This document shows, in pieces, positions 51,923-59,238 of a DNA stretch of 64,000 nucleotides. The DNA comes from Acidobacteriota bacterium. GTDB lineage: Bacteria; Acidobacteriota; Aminicenantia; Aminicenantales; Saccharicenantaceae. The DNA lies in assembly GCA_022711665.1 (NCBI GenBank), contig JAKLEN010000003.1:62001-126000 (forward strand). Direction: 5' to 3'. The stretch's first letter is position 1, and the number at the start of each line of letters is the position of its first letter. The notes below the pieces were generated by a model. The model did not search any database. It had not been told where the DNA came from and saw only the letters and a list, made by a program, of their open reading frames with translations. A program made the position numbers and the translations under genes.

Positions 51923-51955
51923 GATCCCGAGGCAGAGGGAGAAAGGAGCCCCGTC

Positions 51956-52357
51956 ATGAGGAAATCCGCGCTTGTCCTGGCCATCGCCCTGGCCGCCCCG
52001 CTCGTCCTGACCATCGCCGCCCGGGCCCAGGCCCCGGCGAAGCCCGCGATCGTCGGGACCTGGACCGGCACCGCCAACGGCGGCGGCGGCGAGCTGCTCG
52101 AGATCACCCTGGTCCTGGCCGAGTCCGAGGCCGGCTTCAGCGGCAAGATCAGCGACGCCAGCGGCTTCGTTCCGGAGACGGAGCTGCGGCAGATCGTTCT
52201 CAAAGATAACAAGCTCACCTTCGAGCTCGAGCTGGAAAGCGGCTCGGGCCCGATGTTGCTCAAGATCGAGCTCGCCGTCGAGGCCGGAACGATGAAGGGC
52301 GACTGGTTCGATCCGGACGGGAACTCCGGGTCCATCGAGCTGACCCTGAAGAAATAG
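51956..52357 (+). CDS. Small secreted beta-rich protein
   Basis: The 133-residue product has a Sec signal peptide (LVLAIALAAPLVLTIAARAQA) and a lipocalin-like or beta-sandwich mature part: IVGTWTGTANGGGGELLEITLVL, GFSGKISDASGF, and GTMKGDWFDPDGNSGSIELTLKK. The repeated GTWTG / GDWFD strands resemble small secreted proteins found in Acidobacteria-like genomes, but no function is known. AGAAAGGAGCC is a strong ribosome binding site and a promoter precedes it. Confidence 0.75.
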   Translation: MRKSALVLAIALAAPLVLTIAARAQAPAKPAIVGTWTGTANGGGGELLEITLVLAESEAGFSGKISDASGFVPETELRQIVLKDNKLTFELELESGSGPMLLKIELAVEAGTMKGDWFDPDGNSGSIELTLKK

Positions 52358-52391
52358 GCCCGGCACAAGCCTGTCCTCCGCCGCGCCGGGC

Positions 52392-52421
52392 TTGGACAAG
52401 TCCGCCGCCCCGTGGTATAAC
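52392..52421 (+). promoter_or_regulatory. Promoter of tyrS
   Basis: TTGGAC (52392-52397), an 18-base spacer and TATAAC (52416-52421), 19 bases before the tyrS ATG. Confidence 0.6.
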
Positions 52422-52440
52422 TCCCAGGCGAGGAAAGACC

Positions 52441-53700
52441 ATGAGCGGCAACGTCTACGACGAGATCAAGGAGCGGGGCTTCGTCGCCCAGGTTTCCGAC
52501 GAGGAAGCCGTCCGCAAAGCCCTGGGCGGGGAGCAGATCACCTTTTACGTCGGGTTCGACAGCACGGCGACCAGCCTCCACGCCGGCAGCCTTGTCCCGA
52601 TCATGGCCATGTCCCACCTCCGGCGGGCCGGGCACAGGGTCATCGCCGTCGTCGGCAGCGGGACGACCATGGTCGGCGACCCCAGCGGCAAGACCGAGAT
52701 GCGCCCCATGCTCGAGGAAGCGACGATCCGGGCCCAGGGCCAGGCCATCCATCTCCAGCTGGCCCGCTATCTCCATTTCGACGGCCAGAACGCCATCGCC
52801 GTTGACAACGCGGATTGGCTCCTGCCGCTCCACTACGTCCCCTTCCTCCGGGACATCGGCCGGCACTTCAGCGTCAACCGGATGCTGGCCGCCGAGGCCT
52901 ACAAGCTCCGCCTGGAGCGGGGCCTGTCCTTCATCGAGTTCAACTACCAGATCCTGCAGGCCTACGACTACCTGACCCTCTTCCGCAAGTACGGCTGCAG
53001 CCTGCAGATGGGCGGCGACGACCAATGGGGGAACATCCTGGCCGGGGTCGACCTCATCCGCCGCGTCGAGGGCGGGACGGCCCAGGCCCTGACCTTCCCC
53101 CTCCTGACCACTGCCACCGGCGCCAAGATGGGCAAGACTGCCCAGGGCGCCGTCTGGCTGGACGGGGCCCTCTTCAGCCCCTATGACTTCTACCAGTACT
53201 GGGTCAACTGCGACGACCGCGACGTCGGGCGCTTCCTGCGCCTGTTCACGCTGCTGCCGCTCGACGAGATCCGGCGGCTCGAGGCCCTCGAGAACAGCGG
53301 CCTCAACGAGGCCAAGCGCATCCTGGCCTTCGAGGCGACCAAGATCACCCACGGCGAGCTCGAGGCCGAGAAGGCCCGTCAGGCGGCGGCCGCCGCCTTC
53401 GGGGGCGGGCCGGACCGCGACGCCGGCGGCGGGGCGGGCGGACTCGACGCCCTGCCGACCACGGCCGTCCCCCGCTCGCGCCTCGAGGCCGGCATCGCCC
53501 CGGCCGGCCTGTTCGCCGAGATCGGGCTGACCCCCTCGCGCAAGGAAGCCAAGCGGATGATCGAGCAGGGCGGCCTCTACGTCAACGACGAGCGCATCGA
53601 TTCGGTCGATCGCCTCATCACCCTGGCCGATCTCCGCCCGGACGGCGGCCTGCTGCTCAAGGCCGGCAAGAAGAAGGTCCACCGCCTCGTTCCGGCCTGA
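52441..53700 (+). CDS. tyrS: Tyrosyl-tRNA synthetase
   Basis: The 419-residue class I synthetase has FYVGFDSTATSLHAGSLVPIM (HIGH-type), the tyrosine-binding NYQILQAYDYLTLF and QMGGDDQWGNILAG, ATGAKMGKT (KMSKS-type), and a C-terminal S4 RNA-binding domain (SRKEAKRMIEQGGLYVNDERI). It charges tRNA-Tyr. No T-box leader is present; the gene has its own short promoter region. Confidence 0.96.
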   Translation: MSGNVYDEIKERGFVAQVSDEEAVRKALGGEQITFYVGFDSTATSLHAGSLVPIMAMSHLRRAGHRVIAVVGSGTTMVGDPSGKTEMRPMLEEATIRAQGQAIHLQLARYLHFDGQNAIAVDNADWLLPLHYVPFLRDIGRHFSVNRMLAAEAYKLRLERGLSFIEFNYQILQAYDYLTLFRKYGCSLQMGGDDQWGNILAGVDLIRRVEGGTAQALTFPLLTTATGAKMGKTAQGAVWLDGALFSPYDFYQYWVNCDDRDVGRFLRLFTLLPLDEIRRLEALENSGLNEAKRILAFEATKITHGELEAEKARQAAAAAFGGGPDRDAGGGAGGLDALPTTAVPRSRLEAGIAPAGLFAEIGLTPSRKEAKRMIEQGGLYVNDERIDSVDRLITLADLRPDGGLLLKAGKKKVHRLVPA

Positions 53701-53702
53701 CG

Positions 53703-53731
53703 CCCCCCCCGTTTGCGCCGGCGGGGGGTTT
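53703..53731 (+). terminator. Weak terminator after tyrS
   Basis: A run of eight C (53703-53710) pairs with six G (53723-53728), followed by TTTGT. The U-tract is poor, so confidence is limited. Confidence 0.4.
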
Positions 53732-53776
53732 GTGGTTAACTAGTCGGATGTTCCCCGCGCAAACAAGGAGAATCTC

Positions 53777-54805
53777 ATGAAGAACGCCTTGACCGTTATT
53801 CTGGCTTCCGTGCTGGCCCTGTCCGGGTGCGGCCGGAAGGCCGAAACGTTCGCCCTCAAGCAGGGCACTCCCGCCTACGACCTGGCCGTCGAGCTGGCCA
53901 AGATCAGCCCGGCCCTGGGCCCCGACAAGACGACTGTGCTCGTCGAGACCAAGGGCTTCAAGATCACGGCCGCCGAGGTCGTCCAGTCGGCCCGGGACCT
54001 GATGGGGACGCGGGCCGACCAGCTCAAGAGCTTTGACGCCGGGCAGCTGAAACAGATCTTCGACCAGAACGCCGGCTCCCTGGCCGAGCGCAAGCTCATC
54101 CTGGCCGCGGCCGAGGCCGCCAAGACGATCGTCACGCCCGACGAGCTCCAGCAGACCCTGCAGTCCCAGTACGCCCAGGCCGGCGGCGAACAGGCTTTCC
54201 TCGACGCCGTGACCAAGGCCGGCGTCTCGATCGACCATGTCAAGGCGAGCATCCGGGAGTCCCTGATCATCAACAAATTCCTCACCGGGATAGCCGAGAA
54301 GGGCGTCGCCGTGACCGAGGACGAGCTGCGGCAGGCCTACGCCCAGGAGTCGACCGCCGACAAGACCGCCTCGGTCCGGCACATCCTGCTGATGACCCAG
54401 GGCAAGACCGAGCAGGAGAAGGCCGCGGCCAAGGCCAGGATCGAGGACCTGCTGGCCCAGGCCAAGGCCGGCGCCGATTTCGCCGAGCTGGCCAAGACCC
54501 ACTCCGAGGACCCCGGCTCCAAGGCGAACGGCGGCCTGTACGAGGATTTCCCCCGCGGCCAGATGGTCAAGCCCTTCGAGGATGCCGCCTTCTCCGTTCC
54601 GGTCGGCGAGCTCAGCGGGGTCATCGAGACCGAGTACGGCTACCATATCCTGAAGGTCGTCGGCCGCAAGAAGGAGGCCCGCCCCTTCGAAGAGGCCCGG
54701 GCCGAGATCGAGTCCAGGCTCAAGCAGGGCAAGGAGGGGACAGTCGTCGCGGACTACGTCAAGGGGCTCAAGGACAAGGCCAAGTTCAAGCTGATCGGCC
54801 TCTGA
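53777..54805 (+). CDS. Peptidyl-prolyl isomerase lipoprotein (PpiC/PrsA/SurA type)
   Basis: The 342-residue protein has a lipobox (ASVLALSGCG). An N-terminal helical chaperone part (about residues 45-185) precedes one parvulin domain (about 190-300: SVRHILLMTQGKTEQEK, DFAELAKTHSEDPGSKANGGLYEDFPRGQMVKPFEDAAF, GVIETEYGYHILKV). It would help fold exported proteins at the membrane surface. The ribosome binding site is AAGGAG. Only one parvulin domain is present, unlike SurA with two. Confidence 0.92.
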   Translation: MKNALTVILASVLALSGCGRKAETFALKQGTPAYDLAVELAKISPALGPDKTTVLVETKGFKITAAEVVQSARDLMGTRADQLKSFDAGQLKQIFDQNAGSLAERKLILAAAEAAKTIVTPDELQQTLQSQYAQAGGEQAFLDAVTKAGVSIDHVKASIRESLIINKFLTGIAEKGVAVTEDELRQAYAQESTADKTASVRHILLMTQGKTEQEKAAAKARIEDLLAQAKAGADFAELAKTHSEDPGSKANGGLYEDFPRGQMVKPFEDAAFSVPVGELSGVIETEYGYHILKVVGRKKEARPFEEARAEIESRLKQGKEGTVVADYVKGLKDKAKFKLIGL

Positions 54806-54960
54806 ACGGCCGTCCGGGCGGTGAAAAAGCCCTCCGAAAACCCCCTTTCGGGGGGAGGCGAAACCCCGGCTGATTCCTCTCTTGCGGGGATGGCGGGCGG
54901 TGCGGCGGCGTTTACACTGGCCGCAGAGGGCGCGGTTGCCGCGCTGCTCGAGGAGGAACG

Positions 54961-55584
54961 ATGAAAAAGCTTCTGTCCGGTCTCGTGATCGCGGTTTTCG
55001 CCGGCCTCCTGGCCCTGCCGCAGACCGCCGCCGCCGACGTCCAGTTCGGCCTCAAAGCCGGCGGCAGCATGGCCCGGCCGACCGGCGCCGATGCCCAGGA
55101 CCCCACGGCCACACTGAAGAACAAGGTCGGCTTCCAGGGCGGCCTTTTCCTGGCCCTCAACTTCGGCCGGGTAGTGACCATCCAGTGGGAAGTCCTCTAT
55201 ACGATGAAGGGCGCCACCTACGTGGCCCTGGACGATTCCTTCACCGACAAGCTCTATGCCGATTATGTCGAGATCCCCCTGCTGTTGAAGTTCCGTATCC
55301 CCACGCCCGGCATCCAGCCCTTCGTTTTCGCCGGGCCGTCCGTCGGCTTCAAGCTCAACGAAAAGCTGACGTCGAACGGCGAGGAAGTCCCCCTGGCCGA
55401 TAAGCTCCTGAAAAACAACGATTACGGCGCCATCTTCGGCGCCGGCCTGAACCTCGGCCGCAACATCATGTTCGATGTTCGCTACAGCCTGGGCCTGCAG
55501 AAGGTCCTGTCCACGATCGAAGGGGATACCGCGCCGGATTACAAGAACGGCGTCTGGACGGCGAGCCTCGGCCTCGCTTTCTAG
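54961..55584 (+). CDS. Small outer-membrane beta-barrel protein (PorT/OMP_b-brl_2 type)
   Basis: The 207-residue product has a Sec signal peptide (AVFAGLLALPQTAAA). Eight predicted beta-strands follow, with the pattern VQFGLKAGGSMARPTG, FQGGLFLALNF, IPLLLKFRIP, PFVFAGPSVGFKL, YGAIFGAGLNLG and a C-terminal TASLGLAF ending in Phe. These are typical of outer-membrane protein beta-barrel domain families. The role is unknown. GAGGAGGAACG is the ribosome binding site. Confidence 0.85.
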   Translation: MKKLLSGLVIAVFAGLLALPQTAAADVQFGLKAGGSMARPTGADAQDPTATLKNKVGFQGGLFLALNFGRVVTIQWEVLYTMKGATYVALDDSFTDKLYADYVEIPLLLKFRIPTPGIQPFVFAGPSVGFKLNEKLTSNGEEVPLADKLLKNNDYGAIFGAGLNLGRNIMFDVRYSLGLQKVLSTIEGDTAPDYKNGVWTASLGLAF

Positions 55585-55612
55585 CCCCGCCGGTCCTGAC
55601 GAGCTTCTCACC

Positions 55613-55642
55613 GGCGCTTCCGCTCCGCGGCGCCGCCCTTTT
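55613..55642 (+). terminator. Hairpin terminator after the beta-barrel gene
   Basis: GGCGC (55613-55617) pairs with GCGCC (55630-55634), followed after GCCC by TTTT and then CTT. The stem is short. Confidence 0.5.
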
Positions 55643-55647
55643 CTTGG

Positions 55648-55738
55648 TTCTACTCCCATTCTCGGGATCCCCTCTCGAGGCGGCGCCGGTCCTGAGCCAA
55701 GCCAAAGAGAGGGGCTCTCCCGGAATCCGGAGAAGAAC
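55648..55738. repeat. Terminator-associated element, copy 4 (short interior)
   Basis: The left end (GTTCTACTCCCATTCTCGGGA, continuing CCCCTCTC) and right end (GAGAGGGGCTCTCCCGG ... GGAGAAGAAC) are imperfect reverse complements around a short interior with GAGGCGGCG and GAGCCAAGCC, as in copy 1. It begins shortly after a terminator-like TTTTCTT and is followed by a second T run (55739-55746). Confidence 0.75.
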
Positions 55739-55822
55739 TTTTTTTTAGGGGAGGGCCTTCTTGCCGCCCCGGGGTATTCCCCGAACCCGGGAAAATGGAG
55801 CGACGCCGCCGGAACGAAGCCG

Positions 55823-56683
55823 TCAGCGGATATAGAGATAGATGTGGTGCTTGTCGCCGTCGTCGGCGTCCATCGTCTCGGCCTGGGCCTGTTTGGCCTC
55901 CCAGCCGGGGATGACGTAGTTGTGGCAGACGACCCGGCTCCCGGGCCGGAGCTGGGCCTCGAGCAGGGGCCGCATCAGGGCGTTGGATTCCGGCAGCAGA
56001 TAGAGGGTGACCACCGTGGCCTCGGAGATATCGGCCTTGGTGGCGTCCATGTCGACGAACTTGACCTGCCGCTCGACGCCGGCGGCCGCCGCGTTGCGTT
56101 CCGAAGCCTCGATCTGGCTCTTGTCGATGTCGATCCCGACCCCCCGGGCCCCGTAGCGCCGGGCGGCGGTGATGACGATGCGGCCGTCGCCGCAGCCGAT
56201 GTCGTAGAGGACGTCCTTGTCCGTCACCCCGGCCAGCTCGAGCATGCGGTCGACGACCGCCTGGGGCGTCGGCACCCAGGGGGCCAGGTCGACGGCGTCG
56301 GCCCGGCCATGGGAGCCGAGGAAGAGGTCGATCGTCTCGCCCTCGTCGTAGCGGAAGGAATAGGGGCTGCCCGGATCGAGGGCATAGGTGGCGTCCTTCC
56401 GGCCGGTGTTGAACTCGACCTCCAGGGCCACGGCCGTCGGGAACCGGTCGACGGCGCCGGGCGCGATCTCCCGGGTCTCCACGGCCTCGGGCCGTCCGGC
56501 GGGGTAGATGCGGTAGCCGATGGGATGGGCGGTGACGTTCCGGACCGTCGTCTCCCTGGGCCGCAGGCTCTCGGCCCCGGCCGCGGGGGCGGCCGGCGCA
56601 TCGGCCTGGCGCCGGGCGCACGCCGGCGCGGCGGCGAGGAGGAGGACCAGGGCCGGCCAGAGGACGGCGGATCGTTGTCTCAT
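55823..56683 (-). CDS. Predicted exported class I SAM-dependent methyltransferase
   Basis: The 286-residue protein has a Sec or lipoprotein signal (LVLLLAAAPACAR). A beta-sandwich-like segment of about 80 residues follows (VRNVTAHPIGYRIYPAG, GSPYSFRYDEGETIDLFLG). Then comes a complete Rossmann methyltransferase: VLYDIGCGDGRIVITAARR (SAM loop), GVGIDIDKSQIEASERN and VDMDATK. It ends KHHIYLYIR. SAM is not known in the periplasm, so export of this enzyme is puzzling; similar proteins with signal peptides exist in other lineages. It lies eight bases downstream of the sulfatase-TPR gene. Confidence 0.82.
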   Translation of the reverse strand: MRQRSAVLWPALVLLLAAAPACARRQADAPAAPAAGAESLRPRETTVRNVTAHPIGYRIYPAGRPEAVETREIAPGAVDRFPTAVALEVEFNTGRKDATYALDPGSPYSFRYDEGETIDLFLGSHGRADAVDLAPWVPTPQAVVDRMLELAGVTDKDVLYDIGCGDGRIVITAARRYGARGVGIDIDKSQIEASERNAAAAGVERQVKFVDMDATKADISEATVVTLYLLPESNALMRPLLEAQLRPGSRVVCHNYVIPGWEAKQAQAETMDADDGDKHHIYLYIR

Positions 56684-56691
56684 GTCGGACC

Positions 56692-59136
56692 TCAGGTGAG
56701 CTCGGCGATCAGCCGCCCGATCTCGTCGCGGTCGGCGGGGGAGAGCCGGGGGCCGAGCCGGTCCCGGCAGGTCTCGAGGTAGCGCCGGGCCTCGGCGTTC
56801 CGGCCCAGCTCCCGCAGGGCGATGCTGACGTTGATGTAGGCGTCGAGCAAGCCGGGGTCGAGCCGCAGGGCCTGCTCATAGTCGCGAACGGCCTCGGCCG
56901 GCCGGCCCTGGGCCAAACGGACCGAGGCCCGGCCGTTCCAGGCCACGGCCAGCCGGGGCTCGAGGCCTATGGCCTTTTCGAAATTCGCCAGCGCGGCTTC
57001 GGCCTCGCCAGGCCCGTTCCCGGCCACCAGTCCGGCCAGATGGACTTGGCCGATGTTGCTCCAGCCGAGAGCGAAACCCGGGTCGAGGGCCACGGACTTC
57101 TCGAAGTTCTCCAGGGCCGCGGCGTAGTCCCCGAGGGCGAAACAGGCGCCGCCGAGGTTGAGCCAGACGGCCGGGCTCCGGGGGCTCAGGACGGTCGCTT
57201 TCCGGAAGACGCCGAGCCCCTCGTCGGTCCGTCCCGCGGCCAGGAAGGCGTGGCCGAGGCCCGACATGGCCTCCTGGAAGTCCGTCGAATCGACAACGGC
57301 CTGACTGGACTCGAGCCCGGCCAGGATCGCCTGGGCCTTGGCCAGGTCGCCCTTCTCGATCCAGACGGCGGCGATCTTGGAGCGCAGGGCCGGGTTCCGG
57401 GGCTCGAGGGCGGCCGCCCGCTCGTAGCTCGACAGGGCCTCGTCCGGCCGGCCGAGGAGGTCTTCGGCGTCGCCGAGCAGGACGTGGGCCGCGGCCGCCT
57501 CGGGGCTTTCGGCCGCGAAGCGGCGGCAGTAATCCCCGGCCTCGGCCGTCCGTCCGCTCTCGATCAGGTCCACGCCCAGGCGGACCTTGAACGATTCCCG
57601 CTCCGGGAACCGCTCGACGGCCCGGCGCAGGACGGCCAGGGCCTCGTCGGCCCGGCCCCGGGCCTTGAGCAGCTGGTAGCGGGCGTCCTCCAGGTCCGCC
57701 AGCTCGACGCCCGGATTGCGGGACTCGAGCTCGGCCAGCCGCTTCCCGGCCGCCTCGTAGTCTTTCGCGGCCACCAGGTCCTTGAGGCCCATGACGTCGG
57801 CGTAGAGGACGATGCCCGTCTTCGGGTCGGTCCGGTCGCCCGACCCGGCCCCGAAGCTCGAGACGTAGCCGAGCGAGGTCAGGGCCTTGACGTCGCTCGC
57901 CGAGAGCCCTCGCCGGGAGGGGCCGGCGGCCGCGGCCGCGGTCCGGACGAAGGCCGCCAGCTTGCCGTCGATGGCCCGGGCCGTCTCGAGGCGGCCCGGG
58001 GCGAGGTTGTCCTTTTCGCCCGGATCGGCGTCGATGTCGTAGAGCTCGGGCTGGGGCAGGGAGATGTACTTGTGGGGCCCGTCGAGGAGGCCGGTCAGGG
58101 GAGCCCAATGGAACTCCTCCGGGCCGTAGAGGCTCTCGAAATAGATCTCGCGTCGCCCGCTCTCCCGGCCCTCGACGAGCGGCCAGAAGCTCCGGCCCTG
58201 GACGGCGTCCGGAACGGGCGCCCGGAAGAGCTCCAGCAGTCCGGGCATGACGTCGATCAGGCTGACGCGCCCGGCCACGGTCCGGGGCGGCTGGAAAAGC
58301 CGCGGGTTGTGGAGGACGAGGGGCACGCGCAGGCTTTCTTCGTAGCAGAAGATGCCGTGGCCGTGCTCCTTGTGCTCCCCGAAGGCCTCGCCGTGGTCGC
58401 CGACGAGGACGAGGACCGTGCTCTCGTAGAGCCCTTTGTCCTTGAGGGCCTGGACGATCCGGCCGACATGGGCGTCGACGTAGCGGACCTCGCCCTCGTA
58501 AAGGCTCCATGCCGAGCCGTCGCCGGGGGAGCCGTCCGGATGGGGGAGATAGGGGGCATGGGGATCGTAGAAGTGGACCCAGGCGAAGAACCTGCGCCCG
58601 GCCCGGCCGTCGAGCCAGCGGGCGAACTTGGCGTAAACCCGGTCGGCCGGGATCTCGGCCGTGTAGTTGACGATGGGCTGGCCGGTCTCGAAATCCTCGT
58701 CGTAGGCGTCGAAGCCCCGGGCCAGGCCGAACTTGGCGCTGAGGGTGAAGGAGGCGACAAAGGCGGCCGTGTCGTAGCCCCGCTCCCTGAAAACGGCGGC
58801 CAGCGTCGTCTCGGAGGCCGGCAGCACGTAGGTGCCGTTGTTGCGGACCTGGTGGCCGAGCGGGGTGCGGCCGGTGAAGAGCGAGCAGTGGGCCGGCAGG
58901 GTCAGGGGAACGGGCGTGTAGCAGTTCTCGAAGACGATCCCGGTTCGGCCTAGCTCGTCGATCCGCGGCGTGACGCCGCGCGGGTTGCCGTACAGGCCGA
59001 CGGCGTCGGCCCGGGTCGTGTCCAGGGTGATGACCAGGAGGTTGAGGCCCTTGGCGTCGGCCGGGCCCTTGGCCGTGGAGCAGGCGGCGGCCAGGGCGAG
59101 CGCCGCCAGGAGGGCCGCCGCGCTCGTTCGTCTCAT
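56692..59136 (-). CDS. Sulfatase-fold hydrolase with TPR repeats (lipoprotein)
   Basis: The 814-residue protein starts with a lipoprotein signal (Cys19 in LAAACSTAK). Residues about 30-420 form an alkaline-phosphatase/sulfatase fold: LLVITLDTTRADAVGLYG (metal Asp), the nucleophile position in VPLTLPAHCSLFTGR, and VGDHGEAFGEHKEHGHG for the second metal set. The C-x-P-x-R formylglycine motif is absent; Thr79 occupies its place, as in phosphotransferases of this fold. Residues about 440-810 hold TPR units (ALSSYERAAALEPRNPALRSKIA, ALENFEKSVALDPGFALGWSNIG). Substrate is unknown. TATAAT lies nine bases before the start. Confidence 0.88.
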   Translation of the reverse strand: MRRTSAAALLAALALAAACSTAKGPADAKGLNLLVITLDTTRADAVGLYGNPRGVTPRIDELGRTGIVFENCYTPVPLTLPAHCSLFTGRTPLGHQVRNNGTYVLPASETTLAAVFRERGYDTAAFVASFTLSAKFGLARGFDAYDEDFETGQPIVNYTAEIPADRVYAKFARWLDGRAGRRFFAWVHFYDPHAPYLPHPDGSPGDGSAWSLYEGEVRYVDAHVGRIVQALKDKGLYESTVLVLVGDHGEAFGEHKEHGHGIFCYEESLRVPLVLHNPRLFQPPRTVAGRVSLIDVMPGLLELFRAPVPDAVQGRSFWPLVEGRESGRREIYFESLYGPEEFHWAPLTGLLDGPHKYISLPQPELYDIDADPGEKDNLAPGRLETARAIDGKLAAFVRTAAAAAGPSRRGLSASDVKALTSLGYVSSFGAGSGDRTDPKTGIVLYADVMGLKDLVAAKDYEAAGKRLAELESRNPGVELADLEDARYQLLKARGRADEALAVLRRAVERFPERESFKVRLGVDLIESGRTAEAGDYCRRFAAESPEAAAAHVLLGDAEDLLGRPDEALSSYERAAALEPRNPALRSKIAAVWIEKGDLAKAQAILAGLESSQAVVDSTDFQEAMSGLGHAFLAAGRTDEGLGVFRKATVLSPRSPAVWLNLGGACFALGDYAAALENFEKSVALDPGFALGWSNIGQVHLAGLVAGNGPGEAEAALANFEKAIGLEPRLAVAWNGRASVRLAQGRPAEAVRDYEQALRLDPGLLDAYINVSIALRELGRNAEARRYLETCRDRLGPRLSPADRDEIGRLIAELT

Positions 59137-59145
59137 GGCTCGCTC

Positions 59146-59151
59146 ATTATA
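59146..59151 (-). promoter_or_regulatory. TATAAT box of the sulfatase-TPR operon
   Basis: A perfect minus-strand TATAAT ends nine bases before the ATG, with a weak TTCGCC 18 bases upstream. The predicted leader is only a few bases. Confidence 0.5.
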
Positions 59152-59238
59152 TCAGATTCATGGCGGGGCGGCGAAAGACGCCGGGCCGCCGCCTCCGGCG
59201 TTGACGGCGACCCGGGAAAACCATAGAGTAGGGCTTCG

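Noticed and set aside
57040..58953. Plus-strand open frame opposite the sulfatase-TPR gene
   Set aside because: The minus strand encodes signal peptide, sulfatase fold and TPR repeats in order; the plus frame shows no domain.
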